Shown here: piece by piece, positions 25,361-32,704 of the stretch
How positions within the stretch are numbered: the stretch's first letter is position 1
How the letters are laid out: each line of letters starts with the position of its first letter
From: CAZDAW01 sp964503685
Lineage (GTDB): Bacteria; Chloroflexota; Anaerolineae; Anaerolineales; Anaerolineaceae
Reading direction: 5' to 3'
Assembly: GCA_964503685.1 (NCBI GenBank)
Contig: CAZDAW010000008.1
Span: 1-64,000 of the forward strand
Length of the DNA: 64,000 nucleotides
Position numbers and translations under genes: made by a program
Notes under the pieces: generated by a model
Database searches by the model: none
What the model was told of the DNA's origin: nothing
The model's input: the letters and a program-made list of their open reading frames with translations, nothing else

Positions 25361-25840
25361 ATGTCAGCAAAGCCCACCCCATTGATCTGGCGTGTAATGC
25401 GTTTTTTTAACCGGCAAAGCGTAATCAATCGCATCAGGACTTCAAAAATGAGCGATATGGTATTACTGCTCACGACCATGGGGAGGAAAAGCGGGTTGCC
25501 GCGCACAACGCCATTACAATATGAGAAGATAGACAATGTCTATTACGTTGGCGCAGAGCGCGGAAAGGAGGCTGATTGGGTGCGCAACATCCTCACCAAC
25601 CCTGAGGTAAACCTTCAGATAGGCGAGCAGCATATCGCAGCCACTGCCAGGCCGATCACTGCCCCCGCTGAAATCGCCAATTTTCTCGAATACCGCCTGC
25701 AGCGCCACCCGCTGATGATCGCCGCGATGTTGCGTACGCACGGATTAACCGGCCCAATCAACCGCACAAAGATCGAGGCCGTGGCCCCCAGGCTGATGGT
25801 CGTGGCTTTGTATCCCAAAACGGACTTGCCGCAAGGTTGA
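25361..25840 (+). CDS. Deazaflavin (F420)-dependent nitroreductase-family protein
   Basis: A 159-residue split-barrel protein of the Ddn/DUF385 family. Characteristic stretches are LLLTTMGRKSGLPRTTPLQY (cofactor phosphate region), YYVGAERGKEADWVRNILTNPEV and a C-terminal RTKIEAVAPRLMVVALYP. Relatives bind F420 or similar cofactors and reduce quinones or nitro compounds. Length matches the family. The promoter places the transcript start on the ATG, and no Shine-Dalgarno precedes it, so translation may be leaderless. The stop codon lies within the -35 box of the rplU promoter. Physiological substrate is unknown. Confidence 0.8.
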   Translation: MSAKPTPLIWRVMRFFNRQSVINRIRTSKMSDMVLLLTTMGRKSGLPRTTPLQYEKIDNVYYVGAERGKEADWVRNILTNPEVNLQIGEQHIAATARPITAPAEIANFLEYRLQRHPLMIAAMLRTHGLTGPINRTKIEAVAPRLMVVALYPKTDLPQG

Positions 25841-25865
25841 CAGCTTTGTTTTCAAGGTTTATAAT
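25837..25865 (+). promoter_or_regulatory. Full-consensus sigma-70 promoter of rplU-rpmA
   Basis: TTGACA (25837-25842) and TATAAT (25860-25865) with exactly 17 bp between. The -35 box overlaps the stop codon of the upstream gene. Confidence 0.88.
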
Positions 25866-25871
25866 AGCAGC

Positions 25872-25986
25872 TACCTTGCCCCGGCAGGAAGTTTGCTGGG
25901 GTATCTATATGTATCCCCAACTTACCCGCAGCCCGGCGTAAGGAAGCGCAGAGTGTGCGGAAAAGGGAAGATTGGAGAATAAGACG
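25872..25986 (+). promoter_or_regulatory. Structured rplU leader with competing hairpins
   Basis: About 115 bases of untranslated leader. One stem pairs CCCCGGCA (25879-25886) with TGCTGGGG (25894-25901). An alternative stem pairs the same TGGGG (25897-25901) with CCCCA (25915-25919). A third short hairpin (CGCA/TGCG) lies near 25945-25960. Mutually exclusive stems suit autogenous control by a ribosomal protein, as in known L21 leaders. I could not test a match to any RNA family. Confidence 0.45.
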
Positions 25987-26304
25987 ATGAAGTATGTAAT
26001 TATAGAAAGCGGCGGTAAACAGTATAAGGCCGTCGAAGGCAGCACCGTGGTAGTTGACCGTCTGCCTATGGAAGTCGGCGAGCAGGTGGAAATCGAACAG
26101 GTTCTCCTGCTGGTTGACGGCGAAAAAGTCAATGTTGGTACACCCAATGTAAAGGGTGCAAAAGTGCAAGCCAGGGTGGTCGCCCAGGAAAAGGGCCCCA
26201 AGATCGTGGTCTTCAAATACAAACCGAAGAAACGCATCCGCGTTAAAACCGGCCACCGCCAACAGTACACCCGGTTGCAGGTCGAATCTATTATAACGGA
26301 GTAG
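25987..26304 (+). CDS. rplU: 50S ribosomal protein L21
   Basis: A 105-residue ribosomal protein beginning MKYVIIESGGKQYKA, with the family hallmark KIVVFKYKPKKRIRVKTGHRQ in the C-terminal half. It binds 23S rRNA in the large subunit. The ATG at 25987 is preferred over an in-frame TTG at 25972 because GGAG sits nine bases before it and the length then matches L21. It is followed five bases later by rpmA, the conserved rplU-rpmA pair. Confidence 0.97.
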   Translation: MKYVIIESGGKQYKAVEGSTVVVDRLPMEVGEQVEIEQVLLLVDGEKVNVGTPNVKGAKVQARVVAQEKGPKIVVFKYKPKKRIRVKTGHRQQYTRLQVESIITE

Positions 26305-26309
26305 AGATA

Positions 26310-26573
26310 ATGGCACACAAAAAAGGTGGTGGTTCCGTACGGAACGGTCGTGATAGCCAGAGTCAGCGACTGGGCGTAAAGAAATTTGCCGGTGAAGCTG
26401 TTTTGTCGGGCAATATATTGGTTCGCCAGCGCGGCACTCGCATCAAAGCCGGCGCCAATGTTAAAATCGCCAAAGACGATACCCTGTTTGCCATTGCCGA
26501 TGGGATTGTTGTTTACAACACCCTGCCGGATGGCAAAAAAGTCGTCAGTGTCGTCCCGCCTCAGGCTGGTTAA
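26310..26573 (+). CDS. rpmA: 50S ribosomal protein L27
   Basis: An 87-residue large-subunit protein. The N-terminus MAHKKGGGSVRNGRDSQSQR, which reaches the peptidyl-transferase centre, is canonical and lacks the cleavable N-terminal extension of some Firmicutes. It is co-transcribed with rplU; no obg follows, unlike in many bacteria. Confidence 0.97.
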   Translation: MAHKKGGGSVRNGRDSQSQRLGVKKFAGEAVLSGNILVRQRGTRIKAGANVKIAKDDTLFAIADGIVVYNTLPDGKKVVSVVPPQAG

Positions 26574-26580
26574 AATTTGA

Positions 26581-26618
26581 TTGATTGTCAACCGCTGACA
26601 AGCGAGCGAGACAATCAA
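26581..26618 (+). promoter_or_regulatory. Hairpin in the rpmE leader
   Basis: A nine-bp perfect outer stem (TTGATTGTC/GACAATCAA) encloses an inner CGCT/AGCG stem, between rpmA and rpmE. There is no U-run. It may be an RNA control element for the L31 fusion or an mRNA processing site. Confidence 0.45.
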
Positions 26619-26647
26619 GTTAATGGTGAAAGGATTGATAGATCACT

Positions 26648-27124
26648 ATGAAAAAGGATATCCATCCGACGTGGTACCCGGATGCCAAGGTCATCTGCGC
26701 CTGCGGTAATACCTGGACAACCGGTTCAACCAAAAAAGAAATTCACACAGAAGTGTGCTCAAAATGTCATCCCTTCTTTACGGGCGAACAGGCTCGTATT
26801 GTTGACATCGAAGGTCAGGTCGATCGCTTCTACAAGAAGCTGCAAGCCCGGCAGGATTACGTTGAGCAACAGAAAGAACGCGAAAGCGCCCGCACATCTC
26901 CCGACCGCCCCATCGAAGAGCTATCGCTCGGCGCCCGCCCGACCGAAGCCTTACGCAAAGCCGGCATCAATAATGTCGGTCAGGCGCTCGAAAAACTTGC
27001 CAAAGGCGAGAACGCCCTTCTTGAAATCGACGGGTTTGGCCGCAAATCCTTGATTGACCTCAAGAAGCACCTGCGCCAGTTGGGTTATGAACTGCCCGCG
27101 GCTGCGGAAGAAATCGCCGTATAA
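26648..27124 (+). CDS. rpmE: Ribosomal protein L31 fused to an RNA polymerase alpha-CTD-like domain
   Basis: A 158-residue fusion. Residues 1-70 are zinc-type L31: MKKDIHPTWYPDAKVICACG with CxC at 18/20 and a later CSKC, so four metal ligands are intact. A charged linker (about 70-92) leads to residues 93-150, which read PIEELSLGARPTEALRKAG, then INNVGQALEKL and IDGFGRKSLIDLKKHLRQLG. This closely follows the helix-hairpin-helix C-terminal domain of RNA polymerase alpha (pattern: I.EL.LS.R....L..A.I..V..L.......L..I..FG.KSL.EI...L..LG). Normal L31 is about 70 residues. The frame is continuous and ends before an intrinsic terminator. The appended domain may bind rRNA, DNA or polymerase; its role is unknown. 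Confidence 0.9.
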   Translation: MKKDIHPTWYPDAKVICACGNTWTTGSTKKEIHTEVCSKCHPFFTGEQARIVDIEGQVDRFYKKLQARQDYVEQQKERESARTSPDRPIEELSLGARPTEALRKAGINNVGQALEKLAKGENALLEIDGFGRKSLIDLKKHLRQLGYELPAAAEEIAV

Positions 27125-27159
27125 ATATTGGTAAATTTTATTCAGATTAGTGTAAACTT

Positions 27160-27202
27160 AACAGGCAGATGCACATTGCGTCTGCCTGTTCCATTTTATT
27201 TT
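27160..27202 (+). terminator. Intrinsic terminator after rpmE
   Basis: AACAGGCAGA (27160-27169) pairs with TCTGCCTGTT (27181-27190), followed by a T-rich tail. It lies just before tdk, so tdk must be reached by read-through or by a weak upstream promoter (TTGGTA, 17 bp, TGTAAA at 27128-27156). Confidence 0.8.
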
Positions 27203-27215
27203 TATTGAGGTACTC

Positions 27216-27785
27216 ATGAATCATCACACAGGGGTTGTCGAAGTTATCACAGGTTCCATGTTCTGCGGGAAAACGGATGAGCTGATTCGCCGTTTACGCC
27301 GCGCCACGATTGCCCGCCAAAAAGTCCAGGTATTCAAACCGGCTGTCGATATCCGCTACGCAGCAGAAAAAGTCACCTCGCACGCCGGCACCAATTTTGA
27401 CGCCATCCCCATCCGAAAGGCTTCTGATATACTTGCTCACCTCGAAGGCGATACAACCGTCGTCGGCATTGATGAAGCGCAATTCTTCGACAATGAGATC
27501 ATCGAAATCGTCCAGAAGCTGGCAGACCGCGATATTCGCGTGATCATTGCCGGCCTGGATATGGATTTCAGAGGCGAGCCCTTTGGGCCGATGCCGCTGC
27601 TGATGGCTTTGGCCGAACGAGTCGATAAACTTCAAGCCATCTGCATGGTCTGCGGCGAGCCAGCTTCGCGCACACAGCGATTAGTCAACAACAAGCCGGC
27701 CAATTACAACGACCCCATTGTGATCGTTGGCGCTTCTGAAATGTACGAAGCGCGCTGCCGTAAACACCATGAGGTGCCCCGCTGA
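27216..27785 (+). CDS. tdk: Thymidine kinase (type II)
   Basis: A 189-residue TK1-like enzyme that phosphorylates thymidine for salvage. The P-loop is GSMFCGKTDELIRR (about residues 11-24), the Walker B-like segment is VVGIDEAQFFD near 86, and the lasso region contains CMVCGEPASRTQR and a C-terminal CRKHHEV for structural zinc. Length is typical. GAGG lies six bases before ATG. It belongs with hpt to a nucleotide-salvage group around a mobile-like repeat. Confidence 0.95.
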   Translation: MNHHTGVVEVITGSMFCGKTDELIRRLRRATIARQKVQVFKPAVDIRYAAEKVTSHAGTNFDAIPIRKASDILAHLEGDTTVVGIDEAQFFDNEIIEIVQKLADRDIRVIIAGLDMDFRGEPFGPMPLLMALAERVDKLQAICMVCGEPASRTQRLVNNKPANYNDPIVIVGASEMYEARCRKHHEVPR

Positions 27786-27802
27786 TGGCGGCGCCCATTT
27801 GT

Positions 27803-27988
27803 TAATATAACGTCAATTCGGGATAACACTTTATGTTAGAGAATTTATTCTCCTTGCGAGGCCTGAAAGGCCGAAGCAATCTCTTTCACGGGAGAAAAGG
27901 CTGCTTCGCTCGCCTCTGCGAGACTTCGCTTCGCTCGCAGTAACAGAAATAGAGCCTGGTTTTATAATCCCGAATTCACGTTAATATA
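27803..27988. mobile_element. MITE-like repeat element with terminal inverted repeats and target duplication
   Basis: A 172-bp non-coding element (27810-27981) is bounded by 15-bp terminal inverted repeats ACGT(C/G)AATTCGGGAT with one mismatch. Seven-bp direct repeats TAATATA (27803-27809 and 27982-27988) flank it like a target-site duplication. The interior has GCGAGGCCTGAAAGGCC and AAGCAATCTC-type motifs plus GCTTCGCTCGC palindromes, resembling intergenic repeats found in many bacterial genomes. There is no transposase, so movement would need one encoded elsewhere. Confidence 0.6.
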
Positions 27989-28014
27989 CCAATCCATAAT
28001 CCGAGAAGAGACTT

Positions 28015-28566
28015 ATGCGAGATTATCATGAATTTCTTTCAGAAATATTGGTATCAGAGAGCGACCTTCAGAAAAGGATAAGCGAGCTGGGGCTTGAAAT
28101 CAGCCATGATTATCGCGGAGAAGAAATACTCCTCATTTGCATCCTGCGCGGCGGTGTGATGTTCCTGACGGATTTGATCCGCCACATCAGCATACCGGTT
28201 GCCATCGAGTTCATGGCGGTTTCTTCTTATGGCGCCGGCAAACGTGAATCGAGCGGTGAAGTACGCATCACACTGGATTTGAACACAAACATTTACAACC
28301 GCAACGTACTGGTGGTCGAAGATATCATCGACAGCGGCCACACGCTCGATTCGGTTCTGGAGATTCTGGAAACACGCCACCCCAAAAGCCTGCACGTTTG
28401 CACCCTTCTGGATAAGGCCGAGCGGCGTGAAGTCAATGTTCCGATCAGGTATCGCGGTTTTATTATCCCCAACAAATTTGTTTTTGGTTACGGACTGGAC
28501 CTGGATGAATATTACCGAAATCTGCCGTTTATTGGGGTCGTTGACCTGGAAAAGTATAACGATTAA
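28015..28566 (+). CDS. hpt: Hypoxanthine phosphoribosyltransferase
   Basis: A 183-residue purine salvage enzyme that joins hypoxanthine or guanine to PRPP, giving IMP or GMP. The PRPP-binding motif is LVVEDIIDSGHTLDSVL near residues 101-117. The early ILRGGVMFLTDLIRHI and the C-terminal VPIRYRGFIIPNKFVFGYGLDLDEYYRNLP are also typical. Length is normal. It could use hypoxanthine formed by the adenine deaminase at the right end of the window. It sits 12 bases before the next gene and is probably co-transcribed with it. Confidence 0.95.
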   Translation: MRDYHEFLSEILVSESDLQKRISELGLEISHDYRGEEILLICILRGGVMFLTDLIRHISIPVAIEFMAVSSYGAGKRESSGEVRITLDLNTNIYNRNVLVVEDIIDSGHTLDSVLEILETRHPKSLHVCTLLDKAERREVNVPIRYRGFIIPNKFVFGYGLDLDEYYRNLPFIGVVDLEKYND

Positions 28567-28578
28567 AAAGGGTAATGT

Positions 28579-30255
28579 GTGGATCAGGAAAACGACTCGC
28601 TTGAAGAGAACAAGCATAAATCCAATCATCCCTATGCCGGGCGCTGGGTAGCTTACATAGGCGACCAGTTGGTAGGACAGGGCGGCACCCCCCAACAGGC
28701 GCTGGAAGCAGCCCGTTCGACCCGTTTTAAAGAGAGCCCGACAATCTATTATGTCCCCCTACCCAAAAGTCTGGTTTTTTCTCCACTGTTCGAAAAAATT
28801 CGCCAGATCATTCCTGCAGAGCAGACTGTTTATCTGGTCGGCGGCGCAGTTCGAGACGCCATTCTGGGCATTGCCTCACACGATCTGGACTTCGTCCTTT
28901 CCGGCGACGCCCTGCGCCTGGGACGGAAAACCGCTGATGCACTCCACGCCAACTACTTTCCTCTGGATGACGAAAGAAACACAGCCAGGGTGATTCTGAC
29001 CGCCAACGATAAAAGCCGTCATTCGCTGGACTTTGCAACCTTCCGTGCAGCCGATCTGGAGAATGACCTGGCCGGCCGTGATTTTACAATCAACGCCATC
29101 GCAGTAGCGTTATCCAAACCTCAAGAATTGCTCGACCCGCTGGGAGGAGTGACCGATTTAAAAAATAAACACCTGCGCGCCTGCGCCGCCGATGCTTTCG
29201 AGAATGATCCCCTGCGAATTCTGAGGGGTGTACGCCTGGCTTCCAATTATCACTTACGCATCACACCGGATACACGCAGGATGATGAAAGACGCCGTCAG
29301 GCTGCTGCCCAGGGTATCCATTGAACGAGTGCGAGATGAACTGTTCCGCATTTTGGACAGCAAGCAACCCGTGACAGCCATTCAGGCGCTCGATTATTTT
29401 GGCCTGCTCTCTTACACATTGCCAGAATTGCCTTCCCTGAAAGGCATCGCCCAATCCGCGCCGCACATAATGGATGTTTGGGAACATACGCTAGCAACTG
29501 TCCGCTGGCTGCACAAGATTCTGGATGTTCTCGGCCCCGATCAAACGCCCGAAGCCGTGAACGACCTGACGATGGGGCTGCTGGTCCTCCAGTTAGGCCG
29601 TTATCGCAAACAACTTACCGCTCACCTGGCCAACTCGCCCAATATTAACCGCCCGATGCGCGCCCTGTTGACCCTGGCAGCCCTATATCACGACGCCGGT
29701 AAACCAGCCGCCCGCCAGGTTGACGGCGAACGGATTCATTTTTACGATCATGAGAAACACAGCGCAGCGTTCATTAATCAGCGCGGCAGAGAACTTCAGC
29801 TCAGCAATGAAGAAATCGATCGGCTCGAAGCCATCATCCTAAACCATATGCGCATCCATTTTATGGCCAACCGCGCAACCCCGCCCACCCGCAGAGCAAT
29901 TTACCGTTTCTTCAGGGCTACCGGAACATCTGGCGTTGATGTATGTATTCTAACCCTGGCTGATTTACTAGCAACCTACGGGCCTACTTTGCGGCAGGAT
30001 ATGTGGAATAAGTACCTGGAAATCTGTGTGAAGTTACTCGAAGCCTGGTGGGAAAAGCCGGAAGAAAGCGTTGCACCGCCGCCTCTATTAAGTGGAAAAG
30101 ATCTGCAAACAGAATTCGGTATTCCACCGGGGCCAGAAATTGGTAAAATAAAAGAAGGACTCCGTGAAGCGCAGGCGACCGGAGAAATTATCACCCGCGA
30201 CGATGCAATTCGTTTCGTTCACAAATGGTTGGAAAAACCGGAGGAACATCCATGA
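28579..30255 (+). CDS. CCA-adding / poly(A) polymerase-type nucleotidyltransferase with HD domain
   Basis: A 558-residue protein starting at GTG (28579) with AAGGG six bases upstream. Residues about 15-60 form a small extra domain (YAGRWVAYIGDQLVGQGGTP, then AALEAARST) like DUF5678-type modules. The class II nucleotidyltransferase core follows: YLVGGAVRDAILG, metal-binding DLDFVLSGD, and RDFTINAIAV. An HD domain lies near residue 375 (LYHDAGKPAARQ and HFYDHEKHSAA). It is probably a tRNA CCA-adding enzyme or a polyadenylating relative; the sequence does not decide. The next gene overlaps by four bases. Confidence 0.87.
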   Translation: MDQENDSLEENKHKSNHPYAGRWVAYIGDQLVGQGGTPQQALEAARSTRFKESPTIYYVPLPKSLVFSPLFEKIRQIIPAEQTVYLVGGAVRDAILGIASHDLDFVLSGDALRLGRKTADALHANYFPLDDERNTARVILTANDKSRHSLDFATFRAADLENDLAGRDFTINAIAVALSKPQELLDPLGGVTDLKNKHLRACAADAFENDPLRILRGVRLASNYHLRITPDTRRMMKDAVRLLPRVSIERVRDELFRILDSKQPVTAIQALDYFGLLSYTLPELPSLKGIAQSAPHIMDVWEHTLATVRWLHKILDVLGPDQTPEAVNDLTMGLLVLQLGRYRKQLTAHLANSPNINRPMRALLTLAALYHDAGKPAARQVDGERIHFYDHEKHSAAFINQRGRELQLSNEEIDRLEAIILNHMRIHFMANRATPPTRRAIYRFFRATGTSGVDVCILTLADLLATYGPTLRQDMWNKYLEICVKLLEAWWEKPEESVAPPPLLSGKDLQTEFGIPPGPEIGKIKEGLREAQATGEIITRDDAIRFVHKWLEKPEEHP

Positions 30256-31040
30256 GCGAGTATTATTCGGGCGGTATTAAACTGTATTATGAGGAAACAG
30301 GCGAGGGTCTTCCCGTTCTGCTGATTCACGGCTATCCACTGATGCACACCATCTGGAAACCTGTTATCAATCTGCTGGGCAGCGAAGCGCGCTGGATTAC
30401 ACCCGATATCCGGGGATTCGGTCGATCCAGTTCTCCGAAAGGAACCTACTCGATGCCATTACTGGCCAGCGATATGGCCGCCCTTCTGGATCATTTGCAA
30501 ATAAAATCTGCCGTGATGATCGGACATTCAATGGGTGGGTATATTGCCCTGAATTTTTCCAAAGCGTACCCGGAACGCCTTTTGGGGTTAGGATTGATAT
30601 GCAGCCAGGCAGCAGCCGATAACGAGGAAAGACGCGCAGCCCGACAGGCGCAGATCAAAAAGGTCATCGAACAGGGGACTGATTATCTGGCCGCAACGAT
30701 GGCAGCGACGTTGACCAATCAGACAGACCTCGTTACCGATTTACAGGAAATCATTCTGCAGGCAGATACAGACGGCATTATTGGCGCATTACTCGGCATG
30801 GCCGAACGCGAAGACATGACCGATTACCTCCCGAAAATCAAAATACCCTCACTCGTCATCGCTGGATCAGCAGATACCCTGATACCGTTCCAAAAAAGCC
30901 GCGAAATGGCAAACCGGTTGCCCGATGCAAGCCTGGTTCAAATCGCCAATGCCGCTCATATACCGATGATGGAAAACCCTAAAGCGCTGGCCTATGAGTT
31001 AAGCAACTGGCTAAAAAAAATACCCTGGCAAAAGAATTGA
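30252..31040 (+). CDS. Alpha/beta-fold hydrolase
   Basis: A 262-residue hydrolase. The start ATG at 30252 overlaps the previous stop (ATGA) and has GGAGG seven bases upstream. The oxyanion region is LLIHGYPLMHTIW, the nucleophile elbow is GHSMGGY near residue 98, the acid is probably in IAGSADTLIP, and the catalytic His in NAAHIPMMENP. Relatives include 3-oxoadipate enol-lactonase-like and carboxylesterase proteins. The substrate cannot be assigned. It is terminated by a bidirectional hairpin. Confidence 0.85.
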   Translation: MSEYYSGGIKLYYEETGEGLPVLLIHGYPLMHTIWKPVINLLGSEARWITPDIRGFGRSSSPKGTYSMPLLASDMAALLDHLQIKSAVMIGHSMGGYIALNFSKAYPERLLGLGLICSQAAADNEERRAARQAQIKKVIEQGTDYLAATMAATLTNQTDLVTDLQEIILQADTDGIIGALLGMAEREDMTDYLPKIKIPSLVIAGSADTLIPFQKSREMANRLPDASLVQIANAAHIPMMENPKALAYELSNWLKKIPWQKN

Positions 31041-31065
31041 TATCGCGTTTTTCTGAAAACAATAA

Positions 31066-31103
31066 AAAAACGAGGATTGAAAGATAATTCAATCCCCGTT
31101 TTC
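31066..31103. terminator. Bidirectional terminator between convergent genes
   Basis: AAAACGAGGATTGAA pairs with TTCAATCCCCGTTTT (one mismatch) around a six-base loop, with A- and T-runs on the two sides. It serves the hydrolase gene and the opposing DUF4350-like gene. Confidence 0.85.
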
Positions 31104-31132
31104 TGCTAAACGATGGCGCTCACACAAAGGCT

Positions 31133-32704
31133 CTAGCCGTTTGGGGCAGGTTCGAATGTGGGTGAATAAGTGCTGCCCGAACCCAAACTGCAAATGGCTA
31201 TCTGCCCCTGCTGAACACAGCTTGAAAGATCACCGGAAGAAAGAACATTCATCAGGCTGTTCAAATTATCCTGTGTGTCTGCCAAAAGGATCAACCGGTT
31301 CTTTCCACCTTCGCGCGAGAACAGCAGCATGCCAGTGCCTGACGCCGAAAAACGTCCCAGGCCAGGGATAATCACAGTTTGAGGTGTAGCATCGCTTTCA
31401 AAACCAATAGCTTCAACAGGCTTAAACGCCTCCGGGGTGGGCAGCAATTCATCCGGGCTTTCTGTAGCCGTGGGCGTGGGCGTCAGAGCAGCATCTCCGG
31501 CCAGCGCTTCATCTGAGGGTTCAGGCGTCGATGCCGCGTCAGCCGGTTTATCCGAAAAAGTCACATCGAACGGTTCGACATAGGGTTTCAAGTCCTTGCT
31601 CAACACATAGGTACCCAATACAATCAAATCCTTATTGGGAGAAGGTTTTTCAACAACCTGGAGCGGGATATTAAGATATTCCAATTTCTTCTGCAGCGTA
31701 CCAAGAGGCGTCAGCAATTCTGATTTTAGGTCGATTTTATCTGTCGGGAAAATCTCGACAGCGCGCTCGAAAAGGTAGGGAAAATCGGCCAGATCGTGAA
31801 CACGCTTTCCACCCAGCAGAAAATCTGCTATATGAGCAATAAGCACCTGGTTATCCAAAACAGTATTATAAGGCGGGGTCATAAAGGTAAGGTCGCCAAT
31901 CGCCAGCACCTGACCATCGGGGCTGAGCGCCGAGACGGCCAGTTTATCGCCGCTGTCGGTGATTGAGGAAACGGTATTCGAATCGCCAACGATCAACGGC
32001 GTTCCGCCGGTGCGCAAAGAACGCGCTGCATAGAATGCGACTTTGGAAATTTTTTCGGTGAGCGGATTTTTCGCGAATGAGGAAAAAATCACATTACGGA
32101 AGTTACCCTCATTTTCCACCAGGTTGTAAAGATAATCATTGGCAAAAGCGATTCCAAAAGGCTCCAGGAGAATATTAGCAGAAGTAACATCTTGCGCCGT
32201 CCCGCCAGAAGATATCATTCCGCTGGCGTCCACATAAGTCGACTGTCCGCGAGTGGGATCAGTAATGACCAGCAGCCGCCCGCCGCGATTAACGAAGCGT
32301 TGTATTTGTAACACTTCTTCGTTCGAAAATGCCATCGTCGGCGCAACGACAATATACGCGGCCGCATATTTCAGACTATCCGACAAGTTGAAAGAGCTGA
32401 CGCCGATTTCTTCCAGACGCGCCCCCCTGTTCACCAGGACGCCGGTTAAAACAGCCAGATCAGGCGTATTAAACACGTTGCTATGATTATGGTCGATGAC
32501 CACGATTGCCCCACCTTTCTTCTCGCTGATCTTCTCAGGCTGGCTGGTGCTGACCGGAGGAAGCGGTAATTCCAGGTTGGCGTAATCGGGTGTGGCAATC
32601 GCCTCAGAGCGATGAAATATCCCCTGATAAAACCACAATGCGCGGGCGATGATCGGTAAAACGAGCAGCCCAACGGCAATAAGGATCAAATTCCGTTTAT
32701 TCAT
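31133..32704 (-). CDS. Membrane-anchored DUF4350/GldG-like protein
   Basis: A 523-residue protein with one N-terminal membrane helix (residues 5-25) and an otherwise extracytoplasmic sequence. Residues 65-170 (GAIVVIDHNHSNVFNTPDL, then GGRLLVITDPTRG) resemble the DUF4350 or GldG-like class I amidotransferase-like fold, which often contains no catalytic triad. A Pro/Ala/Thr-rich segment lies near residues 390-420. The start overlaps the stop of the S49 peptidase gene by four bases, so the two are probably co-translated and may act together at the membrane. Function is unknown. Confidence 0.62.
   Translation of the reverse strand: MNKRNLILIAVGLLVLPIIARALWFYQGIFHRSEAIATPDYANLELPLPPVSTSQPEKISEKKGGAIVVIDHNHSNVFNTPDLAVLTGVLVNRGARLEEIGVSSFNLSDSLKYAAAYIVVAPTMAFSNEEVLQIQRFVNRGGRLLVITDPTRGQSTYVDASGMISSGGTAQDVTSANILLEPFGIAFANDYLYNLVENEGNFRNVIFSSFAKNPLTEKISKVAFYAARSLRTGGTPLIVGDSNTVSSITDSGDKLAVSALSPDGQVLAIGDLTFMTPPYNTVLDNQVLIAHIADFLLGGKRVHDLADFPYLFERAVEIFPTDKIDLKSELLTPLGTLQKKLEYLNIPLQVVEKPSPNKDLIVLGTYVLSKDLKPYVEPFDVTFSDKPADAASTPEPSDEALAGDAALTPTPTATESPDELLPTPEAFKPVEAIGFESDATPQTVIIPGLGRFSASGTGMLLFSREGGKNRLILLADTQDNLNSLMNVLSSGDLSSCVQQGQIAICSLGSGSTYSPTFEPAPNG

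Noticed and set aside
25872..25986. Known L21 leader RNA family
   Set aside because: Position and structure are suggestive, but I could not confirm a match to the published consensus, so only a candidate leader is reported.
27786..28014. A tRNA or small RNA gene between tdk and hpt
   Set aside because: The palindromic GC-rich segment is better explained by a repeat element with terminal inverted repeats; no cloverleaf could be drawn.
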